Shown: piece after piece, positions 8,661-16,917 of the stretch
Layout of the letters: every line of letters begins with the position of its first letter
How positions within the stretch are numbered: the first letter of the stretch is position 1
NCBI RefSeq assembly: GCF_002014975.1
Contig: NZ_MUXV01000025.1
Span: 56,121 to 92,083 of the forward strand
Direction of reading: 5' to 3'
Origin: Moraxella bovis
Lineage (GTDB): Bacteria > Pseudomonadota > Gammaproteobacteria > Pseudomonadales > Moraxellaceae
DNA: 35,963 nt
Program-made: the position numbers and the translations under genes
Notes under the pieces: generated by a model
What the model was told of the DNA's origin: nothing
Databases searched by the model: none
What the model saw: the letters and a program-made list of their open reading frames with translations, nothing else

Positions 8661-9470
8661 ATGTCAAATAATCAAGAAGATTATTCGGTTGATAGGCTAA
8701 AAAATGATATTAGTAACGTAGTACTGATTACCACTAATTTTGTTAGTGATTGGAAAAATGCAGATGCCACTCGCTATGCAAGCAGGGGGGATTTTTTCAA
8801 GGAATATGGGGAGAAAGTATACAAAAACTCCCTAGATTACTTTAAGGCAGCAAGCAGTATTCTTGAAAAATCTAACACGCCCCAAGCTCAAAGAGTAGCT
8901 AAAGATATTGCTGCGATTAATAAGCGTTTGGGAAGTGCAATGGAGGGCATGGGTTCAGAGCTGTATAAAAAAGTTGGAGAAAATGCCCACAAAGCAACCC
9001 AAGCAGCCATGAATTCAAAAGTGGCAGCAGGTGCAGGAGCTGCTGTTAGTGTAACAGAATTGGCTGTAGCAGTAAATAATGCAAGTGAAACAGGCGATTG
9101 GGAAGGTGTGGGTGAGGCGGCTAGTGGCTTACTAGGTTCAGTGCTTGGTGCCGGAGCTGGCACTATTCTGTTAATAGGATTGGCAACAGTTGCTGGTTCA
9201 GTTGCGGTTTTACCTGCTATTGCTATTGGAGCAGCCGCCGCCGTTGGAGCATTTGCAGGTAGCGAATTGGCAAAAGCAGGTTGGCACTGGACAAAAGACA
9301 TCAGAGATGACTTATCAGACACTTTGACGGATTTGCTTGAGGACTGGCTAGACATCCCCCGCTCAGGCGAATACTACGTCTATGACCCATTAACCTTGGA
9401 CTTAAATGGTAATGGTCTGATTGACATTTTAGGAATAGATGGTTACAATAAGGGCGTTATTTATTCATGA
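8661..9470 (+). CDS. Orphan N-terminal module B: putative pore-forming effector ending in a truncated Asp-Pro self-processing motif
   Basis: The 269-aa product has three parts. Residues 1-115 are mostly helical and charged. Residues about 120-208 are Gly/Ala-rich and hydrophobic with glycine-zipper spacing (VLGAGAGTILLIGLATVAGS, then AIAIGAAAAVGAFAGSELAK), which looks membrane-inserting. The end holds DWLDIPRSGEYYVYDPLTLD with the Asp-Pro bond at D242-P243. The protein stops 27 residues after that bond because its frame differs by one base from module A (YNKGVIYS then stop). The first ~235 residues therefore form a complete effector-like module cut off from the RTX body. An AGGAG site at 8648-8652 supports the start. 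Toxin function is inferred from architecture; no homologue is named. Confidence 0.6.
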   Translation: MSNNQEDYSVDRLKNDISNVVLITTNFVSDWKNADATRYASRGDFFKEYGEKVYKNSLDYFKAASSILEKSNTPQAQRVAKDIAAINKRLGSAMEGMGSELYKKVGENAHKATQAAMNSKVAAGAGAAVSVTELAVAVNNASETGDWEGVGEAASGLLGSVLGAGAGTILLIGLATVAGSVAVLPAIAIGAAAAVGAFAGSELAKAGWHWTKDIRDDLSDTLTDLLEDWLDIPRSGEYYVYDPLTLDLNGNGLIDILGIDGYNKGVIYS

Positions 9471-9690
9471 CAATCTCAACATACCTGCAATCAATGAAGA
9501 AAAAAGATGGGTGGCTTGATTGCTATAGAAGAAGATAAATGTTGTGTTTGTGAGTGAATGGGTGTAAAATGTGTTGGTTGTCGGCTTTGGTGGGTTAGGT
9601 TTTGACAATAAAACTTAGTGCATTAAGGCTTAAAATGTTGGGTTTCACTGTCGTTCAACCCAACCTACGAGCTTAGGGCGATTTTAAATT
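9460..9690 (+). repeat. Cassette tail repeat, copy B
   Basis: Second copy of the tail at 7820-8083, again starting in the truncated self-processing module (TTTATTCATGA...) and running up to the region before the next immunity-like gene. It contains an 8-bp inverted repeat GTTGGGTT/AACCCAAC (9637-9644 and 9657-9664), which is degenerate in copy A. The spacer 9471-9767 has no other gene visible. Confidence 0.65.
9542..9570 (+). promoter_or_regulatory. Promoter-like element in cassette tail B
   Basis: TTGTGT at 9542-9547 and TAAAAT at 9565-9570 are 17 nt apart. The position in the tail is the same as for the TTGTGT-17-TATAAT element of copy A. Confidence 0.35.
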
Positions 9691-9714
9691 TATCTGAGTA
9701 TACATATATTTCCT

Positions 9715-9743
9715 TTGCATTATTTGATGGATAGGTCTACAAT
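9715..9743 (+). promoter_or_regulatory. Candidate promoter of the membrane protein / RTX operon
   Basis: TTGCAT at 9715-9720 and TACAAT at 9738-9743 have an ideal 17-nt spacer. They lie 24 nt upstream of the ATG at 9768, so they could drive both the membrane protein and the overlapping giant RTX gene. Confidence 0.45.
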
Positions 9744-9767
9744 GGTTTAATTTTTTTGACTGATTAT

Positions 9768-10319
9768 ATGAAAATTCGTGATTTTGTATTCTTATCTTTA
9801 ATATGCTGTGCTATATGGGTTATACCCTACTGTGTTTGGCATGGTCGTGGACTACCACCTGAAAAAGACTTGCATTATGTAACAGGTAAGGTTAGGCTGG
9901 TTACTGTTGCTAAAGATGGCAAAAATAGAGACATTAAACACATGAGTATTGTCAATCCCCAAACCAAAGAAAAACTGATGATTGCTTGTGGCAACATAGT
10001 TATTCCTAAAAAAGACATGTTTAGCAATTGTTTCTTAACAGATGACCATCTAAGCCAAACACTTACCATTGGTTATTATTACCAACCCTCAGTACTTGGT
10101 ATTACCAATGAAATCCCCCAAATGGCAACCATTCATATCAACAAACCTAATGGTGAGATGACGGCTGTTGATAGTTATGCCTCAACAAAAGATAAAATAG
10201 TATCTGCTAATCGGTTTTTTTTGATATTTACTTTGTTTATCTCAATTTTGTTGATATGGTCTGAGATAAGAGATTTTAAAAAAGAGCTAAAAAAGAAGGA
10301 GCAAGAATATGACAACTAA
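9768..10319 (+). CDS. Two-TM membrane protein overlapping the RTX gene, candidate immunity protein
   Basis: This 183-aa protein is not recognised as a named family. An N-terminal membrane segment (about residues 5-25) is followed by ~115 residues of soluble, probably periplasmic, domain with two cysteines (IACGNI and SNCFL). A second membrane helix lies near residue 148-168, and the protein ends in a charged Lys/Glu tail. The stop overlaps the RTX start by 11 nt, implying translational coupling. ATG 9768 was chosen; a TTG four codons upstream is possible and neither has a good ribosome site. Its place directly before the RTX effector module matches the 8084 gene before module B. In Neisseria the lipoprotein FrpD is likewise encoded before frpC, so a binding or anchoring role is an alternative to immunity. 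Confidence 0.6.
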   Translation: MKIRDFVFLSLICCAIWVIPYCVWHGRGLPPEKDLHYVTGKVRLVTVAKDGKNRDIKHMSIVNPQTKEKLMIACGNIVIPKKDMFSNCFLTDDHLSQTLTIGYYYQPSVLGITNEIPQMATIHINKPNGEMTAVDSYASTKDKIVSANRFFLIFTLFISILLIWSEIRDFKKELKKKEQEYDN

Positions 10320-13300
10320 ACTAATCACAGAAGCCGTCGAGCAAGCCATTAAAACCGCTGGTGGTGCTGGCGGTGTTGCTGGCAATGGCATTAACATCAA
10401 AACACTGCTTGATAAAGCGGAAGGCGGTGATGGGGTTGGTGTGGGTGCTGCTACGGTAGCAATAGCGGCTGGTATTGCTGGTACCGCACATACTATTATT
10501 GAAAAAAGCCCAGAAGGTAAGTGGGCAAAAGGAATAGTGGGGCTAGGTGCCATCGCTGGTGTTGCATTAGCTTATCAAGACTATCAAACCATGAAAGACA
10601 GCTATACCAAAAGCGGTGAAATTAACCTAAAAGATGCCCTTAGCTTTGCAGGTAATGCATTGGCGGTTGCGGCAGGTATTGCCCTGATAGCTAATCCAGC
10701 TGGAGCAACTGTTGCTGCACTTACAGTGGGTTCGGTAGCTTTTGCAGGAGCAAGTTTGGCAGTGGATAAAGAAACAGATTTATTTAATAATGACATCAAG
10801 GATAAACTAAACGACATCGCCTTAGGTAAGCCCATTCAAGATTTCTTTGATAACCAAGTCGGAGATGCTGTCGAAAAAATGCTAGAAAACAGAGAAAAAC
10901 TAGGAGAATTAGTAGATAAAATCAAAGATGAAATCACCAATAGCGAAAACCACAGCCCAACCAAATTACTTGAAAAACTGCTAACACCAATCATGGAGTT
11001 TGGTATCAGCCTTTCAAAAGATGGTGATAAACTGTCTGATGAAATTGGGGATATTGCTAAAAAAGCATGGGAGTTTACCAAAGAAGTATGGGATAAAATA
11101 GCCGACTGGCTTGAAAATCCTACAGATTGGCTCCCTGACATCGTCAAAGACTGGCTAGACATCCCCCGCACAGGCGAATACTACGTCTATGACCCATTAA
11201 CCTTGGACTTAAATGGTAATGGCATCATTGACGTGATTGGCACGGATGGTTATAAAGGGGCATTATTTGACCATGATGGCGATGGTATTGCCACCGCAAC
11301 AAGTTGGGTATCGGGTGCTGATGGTCTTTTGGTGTTGGATAGAAATGGCGATGGCGTGATTAATAGCGGTCGTGAGCTCTTCGGGGATAGTACACTGCTA
11401 TCTAATGGATCGACCGCCCGTCACGGCTATGAGGCACTTGCTGAATTTGATGACAATGGCGATGGTGTCATTAATGCTGATGACGAGATTTTTAGCCGTC
11501 TAAAAGTATGGCAGGATAAAAATGGCGATGGCATCAGCACCCAAGATGAAATGACAGAGCTTGACAAGTTGGGCATTGACAATCTGTCTTTGACATATCG
11601 CGATGTCAATAAAGCACTGGGAAAAGGCGTAACAGTCGCCCAGCAAGGTACTTATACCAAAGATGGTGCCAAGTACATGATGGCGGATTTACAATTTGAG
11701 CATAACAGTATTTACAGCCGTTATACGGACAGCTTGGAGCTGTCTGATGCTCAAAAAGAACTCCCAAATCTAAAAGGCATGGGTAGATTAAGAGACCTAC
11801 GACAAGCCAGTGCACTATCCGAAAACCTAACCAATCTTTTGACCCAATATCAATCAGCAACTACCAAGACTGCACAGCTTGCTCTACTACCTGCTCTCAT
11901 CAATGCATGGGCAGAGACTGACCCGAGCACCAAAGATGAAATCAGTGACATCATGTTTTCATCATCATTAACACGCACCCAAAACTCAGGTATTGGTCTA
12001 ACACCATCACAAGTCAGTGCTATTGCCAATTTCGTGATTGACCCAGTGTCACAGAAAAAACTTAATGAAATCCGACACAAAATTGATATTTTGGATAGTT
12101 TTACAGGAACAAAAACTGAAAAAATTTATATCACCAACAATAAACGTGCCGAAGAAATCTTAAAATCTATTAATACCAGCCACCATAATCTAGAAAAGAG
12201 TATTTATCACGCTCTTTTGACACAAACAAGACTTTCGCCTTACCTTGAAAAAGTTGCTCTTACCTTTGGTGATAACGGTCTTTCTTTTGATTACAATGAA
12301 TTAGAAGCATTCATCAACGCCAAATACCAAGATGACCCAAAAAACGCCTTTGTGGACTTGGCAGAACTTTTGGTCTATGGTGGCGTCACTGGATGGGGCG
12401 AAGGTCGTGTCATATTGGCTAAGTTTGCCCAAGATGCTAAAGACAAGGGCGTTATTGAGGACTACCTTGCCTTATTGGATAATGCAACAACTGCTAAGCT
12501 TGCCACTCAATACGGAAGCGACAGCAATGACCTGTTAACTGCTGTCGGCATGCTGGATAAAGATATACTAGAGGGTCATGAAGGTAATGACACATTAATA
12601 GCAGGAAGTGCAGACAGCCTTCTAATAGGTGGAACAGGTTCTGACACCTATATTTACAAACAAGGTTTTGGTAATTCAGTGATTGACAATCATGATACCA
12701 GTCATGGCAGACTGGATGTTATTAACATCACATTTGCAAATCTTGCCGATATCAACTATGAACGTCAAGGTGAGAGTCTTGTTATCCGAGTCGCAGGTGA
12801 ATCAGGCACAATTACCGTTCGTGATATGTTTGCTGGGGATGAATTAACTAAGCACATTGACCAAATCATACTCAAAGACGGAGTCATTACCCTAAGCGAC
12901 ATTAAAAAAGAGCTTTTAAAAGGTACAGATAATAACGATACCATCATCGGTTTTGGTAGTGACGATATCATCCATGCAGGAGCAGGAGATGATATCATTG
13001 AGGGTCGTGGTGGCAATGACATTATTTATGCAGGAGACGGCAATAACCGCATCAATGCAGGGGCAGGAGATGACATTATTCATCTACTAAGTGGCAACAA
13101 TCATGCTTATGGTGGCGATGGAGATGATATCATATATTCAGGCATTGGTAACGACAAGCTAGAGGGTGGCATTGGCTCAGATGTTTATGTGCTGGGTAAA
13201 AATTTCGGTAAAGACGAAATCATTAATTTCAACCCAAACGGTCAGGATAAAGATGTGATTAAATTCACTGATGGTATCTTGCTCAGCCATTTGGATATCA

Positions 13301-16300
13301 AACGTACAGACAACCATTTGATTATCAATCAAAAAGGAACCACCAATAGCATTAAAGTAACAAACTTCTTTGAAAGAGATGCACTCGGTGACTTTAACGT
13401 ACAGCAAATTATTGGAGCGGATGGCAATTATCTTACAGTTGACCAAATAAAAGCTATTGTCATGCAAGGGACAGCAGATGATGACAACCTATATGCTTAT
13501 AGTGAAGGCTCCAGATTGGATGGTAAGGAAGGGTCTGACAGACTGATTGGCAATGCTGGCAATGATACTTTGATTGGTGGTACTGGTAATGACACCCTTA
13601 ATGGTGGTGCTGGCAATGACACCTATTTGTTTGAACTGGGTGATGGTAAAGATACTATTAACAGCCGTGACAACAACACCAATAAGATTGACAGCATTGT
13701 CTTTGGTGAGAACATCAATCCCGAACAAGTAACTCTAAAACGAATTGGCAACAACCTTGTCATCAGCTATTCAGAACAAGACCAAGTTACTGTACAAAAC
13801 TTCTTTGACGCTAATGGAGCAACCAACTATCGCATTGACCAAATCAAGTTTGCAGATGGTACTATTTGGCATGTTGATGACATCAAAGACAAAGTGCTAC
13901 AAGCCACACAAGGCGATGATGTCATTCAAGGCTATGCTGGTGATGACACTCTGACAGGCTTGGATGGTAATGACAGACTGATTGGCAATGCTGGCAACGA
14001 TACTTTGATTGGTGGTGCGGGTAATGACCGATTGGAAGGTGGTGAAGGTAATAACACCTATATCTTTAGCCTTGGAGATGGCAAAGACACCATTTATAGT
14101 CATCATCAAAACAAGCATGACATCATTGAGTTCACGCAAGACATTCATGCTGATAAGGTGCTTATTAAAAGAGACTACAGCAACCTTGTCATCAGCTATT
14201 CAGAACAAGACCAAATTACTGTAGAACGCTTCTTTGGTGACAATGGCTTGACCACAAACCGCATCAACCAAGTAAAATTCACTGATGGCACCATTTGGAC
14301 AGCAGATGACATCAAGAGTCTTATTGCTCAAGGTACATCTCATAATGACAACATTTGGGGTTATGACAATGAAGATGATGTCATTTACGGTCAAGATGGT
14401 AACGACAATCTATATGGAAAAGGTGGTAATGACACTCTAATTGGTGGTGCTGGTAATGACACCCTTAATGGTGGTGCTGGTGATGACACCTATGTGTTTG
14501 AAGGTCAGTGGGGTCAAGACATCATATCTGACAATGCTGGTACTAACCAAATCCGTTTGGAAGGTGTGAGTCCTGATAATTTACACCTATTTAAAGATGG
14601 CAATGCCTTAGTTATTAAACAGCTTGGCACCGACAATAAAATTACCATCAACCATCAATTTGCTGATAACGAGAATATCACTGACGTAAGAAGCATACAA
14701 TCCATCATCTTTGATAAAGATGTCGTTTGGGATGCTAATGCCATCAAACAAAAAGCTGTAATTGGTACAGATGATGATAACATCATTCATGGTTTTAGTG
14801 ATGATGATGTCATGTTGGGTGGTATTGGTAATGATACCTTAATTGGCAACACTGGTAATGACACTCTAATTGGTGGTGCTGGTAATGACACCCTTAATGG
14901 TGGTGCTGGTGATGACACCTATGTGTTTGAAGGTCAGTGGGGTCAAGACATCATATCTGACAATGCTGGTACTAACCAAATCCGTTTGGAAGGTGTGAGT
15001 CCATCTGATGTTTATCTATATCGTGATAACGCACACCTAATGATTAAACAATTAGGCTCAGAAAACAGCATTCAAATCTTACATCAGTTTGATGACAACA
15101 TCAATCACAACCCTATCTCAAGCATTCTATTTGCTGATGGGACAATATGGGAAAGCTCCATCTTTAAGCAACTTGCGGTCATCGGAACACAATCGGATGA
15201 TGTACGTCACGGTTTTGATAGTGCTGATATTATGCATGGTAGAGATGGTAACGATACGCTCTATGGTGAGGGTGGTGACGACATACTCTATGGTGAGGAT
15301 GGCAATGATGTGTTAGATGGGGGCTTGGGTGCAGACCGCCTACTTGGTGGTGCTGGCAATGATACCTACCATGTCAATGAATCAGGAGATGAAGTTATTG
15401 AGAATGCCAAAGAGGGTGAGGACATTGTCATCAGTGAAATTGACTACACTTTAACTCAAAACGTAGAAAATCTCACTCTAACCAATAATCAACAGGCCAT
15501 CACTGCAACAGGAAATAATCTAAACAACATCTTAACTGGAAACACCTTTAACAACATCCTAGATGGAAGAGAAGGAATAGATACCATGATTGGCGGTCTA
15601 GGTGATGACACTTATTATGTAGATAACACCCTAGATATTATCATAGAGGAAACTGGCGAAGGTTACGATAGTGTCATTGCAAGTAGCGACTACACATTAT
15701 CAGAACATGTTGAAAATCTAACCTTGGTTGGAGATGCCATCGTTGCTATCGGTAATGACCTAGACAACATTCTCATCGGCAACGAGAAATTCAACCGCTT
15801 AGATGGCGGCCATGGCGACGACACTCTAGATGGAGGTTTGGGTGCTGATACCATGATTGGGGGTTTGGGCAATGATACCTATCATGTAGACAACGCCCTA
15901 GACGTCATCATAGAACTGCCTGATGAAGGTTATGACACCATCATTAGCCAAGTTGATTATACGCTTGTCAAAAATGTGGAGCGTATAATTCTAGAAGCAG
16001 GCTCAAATGCCACTCATGCCACGGGCAACGAACTTGACAATCACATCATCGGCAATGAGACAGATAATGTGATTGACGGTGGCATGGGTGCCGATCTCAT
16101 GGATGGCGGTCTTGGCGACGACTACTATGTCGTTGATAATGAGTTTGACAACGTTGTAGAGCAGTTCGATGGCGGTATAGACACCGTAGAGCAACATATT
16201 GACCGTCCATTCTATGGCTTTGACGAGTTTGGCAATGCTGTAAAAACAGGCTCTTACAACCTACTGTTTAATGATGTAGAGAATCTCATCTTAAAAGGCG

Positions 16301-16890
16301 AGGCAACAAAAGCCTTTGGTAATGACCTAGATAACATCATCACCTTAAACAACAAAGACAACTTTGTTAATGCCCTATCAGGTAATGACACCATCATCTA
16401 TCAAAAAGGCGGTGGGCGTGACACCATTCTAAGCACTGACAGCTTAGAGAGCAAAGACGCCTTGGTGATTCATGGCTATGATTTGTCAGAGGCGATGTTT
16501 GTGCGTGTAACCAACACAGCAAGCAATCATGACATGCTCCAAATTCGCTTTAAGGGCACAAACGACCAAATCACGCTCATAGATTACTTTGCAGAACAGG
16601 TAGACGGCTTTGACAATCGCATGGATGAAATCACCTTTACAAAAGGCGGTAATACCACCACGCTATCTCAAAGCGAATTTGAGGCAAAAATATTTGCCCA
16701 AACCAATAACCACGCCCCTTGGGTAAATAAACATCCAAGACCCATCAAAGGTGAGATTGGCAAAGCCCTATCCATCACCTTTGATAAAGACACCATTAAA
16801 GATGCGGATGCTTATGACAGCGAACTGTCTTATCGTCTCACACTTGCCAGCACGGGAGCTGATGGACGGTACGAGCCACTACCTGATTAG
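10309..16890 (+). CDS. Giant RTX protein with FrpC-like self-processing module, ended early by an in-frame TAG
   Basis: The 2193-aa product has several regions. (1) Residues 1-155 are Gly/Ala-rich with hydrophobic stretches (VGAATVAIAAGIAGTAH; LAVAAGIALIANPAGATVAA), an effector-like N-terminus. (2) A helical linker ends in DWLPDIVKDWLDIPRTG. (3) A self-processing module starts with EYYVYDPLTLDLNGNG and Asp295-Pro296, then EF-hand-like calcium loops at about 321, 344, 381 and 403 (DHDGDG, DRNGDG, DDNGDG, DKNGDG). In Neisseria FrpC this module cleaves the Asp-Pro bond when it binds calcium. (4) A linker of about 280 residues follows. (5) Many RTX nonapeptide blocks (GGxGNDTLxGG) alternate with haemolysin-related beta segments, at about 750-2010. 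(6) A cadherin/dystroglycan-like domain is cut at residue 2194 by TAG. The same frame continues to 18027. Secretion by a type I system is expected for the family, but no such genes lie here. Confidence 0.85.
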   Translation: MTTKLITEAVEQAIKTAGGAGGVAGNGINIKTLLDKAEGGDGVGVGAATVAIAAGIAGTAHTIIEKSPEGKWAKGIVGLGAIAGVALAYQDYQTMKDSYTKSGEINLKDALSFAGNALAVAAGIALIANPAGATVAALTVGSVAFAGASLAVDKETDLFNNDIKDKLNDIALGKPIQDFFDNQVGDAVEKMLENREKLGELVDKIKDEITNSENHSPTKLLEKLLTPIMEFGISLSKDGDKLSDEIGDIAKKAWEFTKEVWDKIADWLENPTDWLPDIVKDWLDIPRTGEYYVYDPLTLDLNGNGIIDVIGTDGYKGALFDHDGDGIATATSWVSGADGLLVLDRNGDGVINSGRELFGDSTLLSNGSTARHGYEALAEFDDNGDGVINADDEIFSRLKVWQDKNGDGISTQDEMTELDKLGIDNLSLTYRDVNKALGKGVTVAQQGTYTKDGAKYMMADLQFEHNSIYSRYTDSLELSDAQKELPNLKGMGRLRDLRQASALSENLTNLLTQYQSATTKTAQLALLPALINAWAETDPSTKDEISDIMFSSSLTRTQNSGIGLTPSQVSAIANFVIDPVSQKKLNEIRHKIDILDSFTGTKTEKIYITNNKRAEEILKSINTSHHNLEKSIYHALLTQTRLSPYLEKVALTFGDNGLSFDYNELEAFINAKYQDDPKNAFVDLAELLVYGGVTGWGEGRVILAKFAQDAKDKGVIEDYLALLDNATTAKLATQYGSDSNDLLTAVGMLDKDILEGHEGNDTLIAGSADSLLIGGTGSDTYIYKQGFGNSVIDNHDTSHGRLDVINITFANLADINYERQGESLVIRVAGESGTITVRDMFAGDELTKHIDQIILKDGVITLSDIKKELLKGTDNNDTIIGFGSDDIIHAGAGDDIIEGRGGNDIIYAGDGNNRINAGAGDDIIHLLSGNNHAYGGDGDDIIYSGIGNDKLEGGIGSDVYVLGKNFGKDEIINFNPNGQDKDVIKFTDGILLSHLDIKRTDNHLIINQKGTTNSIKVTNFFERDALGDFNVQQIIGADGNYLTVDQIKAIVMQGTADDDNLYAYSEGSRLDGKEGSDRLIGNAGNDTLIGGTGNDTLNGGAGNDTYLFELGDGKDTINSRDNNTNKIDSIVFGENINPEQVTLKRIGNNLVISYSEQDQVTVQNFFDANGATNYRIDQIKFADGTIWHVDDIKDKVLQATQGDDVIQGYAGDDTLTGLDGNDRLIGNAGNDTLIGGAGNDRLEGGEGNNTYIFSLGDGKDTIYSHHQNKHDIIEFTQDIHADKVLIKRDYSNLVISYSEQDQITVERFFGDNGLTTNRINQVKFTDGTIWTADDIKSLIAQGTSHNDNIWGYDNEDDVIYGQDGNDNLYGKGGNDTLIGGAGNDTLNGGAGDDTYVFEGQWGQDIISDNAGTNQIRLEGVSPDNLHLFKDGNALVIKQLGTDNKITINHQFADNENITDVRSIQSIIFDKDVVWDANAIKQKAVIGTDDDNIIHGFSDDDVMLGGIGNDTLIGNTGNDTLIGGAGNDTLNGGAGDDTYVFEGQWGQDIISDNAGTNQIRLEGVSPSDVYLYRDNAHLMIKQLGSENSIQILHQFDDNINHNPISSILFADGTIWESSIFKQLAVIGTQSDDVRHGFDSADIMHGRDGNDTLYGEGGDDILYGEDGNDVLDGGLGADRLLGGAGNDTYHVNESGDEVIENAKEGEDIVISEIDYTLTQNVENLTLTNNQQAITATGNNLNNILTGNTFNNILDGREGIDTMIGGLGDDTYYVDNTLDIIIEETGEGYDSVIASSDYTLSEHVENLTLVGDAIVAIGNDLDNILIGNEKFNRLDGGHGDDTLDGGLGADTMIGGLGNDTYHVDNALDVIIELPDEGYDTIISQVDYTLVKNVERIILEAGSNATHATGNELDNHIIGNETDNVIDGGMGADLMDGGLGDDYYVVDNEFDNVVEQFDGGIDTVEQHIDRPFYGFDEFGNAVKTGSYNLLFNDVENLILKGEATKAFGNDLDNIITLNNKDNFVNALSGNDTIIYQKGGGRDTILSTDSLESKDALVIHGYDLSEAMFVRVTNTASNHDMLQIRFKGTNDQITLIDYFAEQVDGFDNRMDEITFTKGGNTTTLSQSEFEAKIFAQTNNHAPWVNKHPRPIKGEIGKALSITFDKDTIKDADAYDSELSYRLTLASTGADGRYEPLPD
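14425..14573 (+). repeat. 149-bp perfect direct repeat within the RTX gene, copy 1
   Basis: Identical at every base to 14854-15002. The two copies are offset by 429 bp (143 codons, in frame) and encode RTX nonapeptides plus the VFEGQWGQDIISDNAGTNQI segment. Confidence 0.9.
14854..15002 (+). repeat. 149-bp perfect direct repeat within the RTX gene, copy 2
   Basis: Second copy of 14425-14573. The sequence diverges abruptly on both sides, which suggests recent duplication or gene conversion between RTX blocks. Confidence 0.9.
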
Positions 16891-16917
16891 CTCTCCTTTG
16901 ACCCCAGCACGCTCACC

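Noticed and set aside
8888..9355. 155-aa minus-strand ORF opposite module B
   Set aside because: Its Ala/Pro/Ser-rich composition mirrors the Gly/Ala codons of the plus-strand gene, with no ribosome site. It is a shadow.
12560..16150. Regular short repeats resembling a tandem or CRISPR-like array
   Set aside because: They are in-frame RTX nonapeptide codons (GGxGNDTL) with variable spacing, inside one long coding region, not identical repeats with unique spacers.
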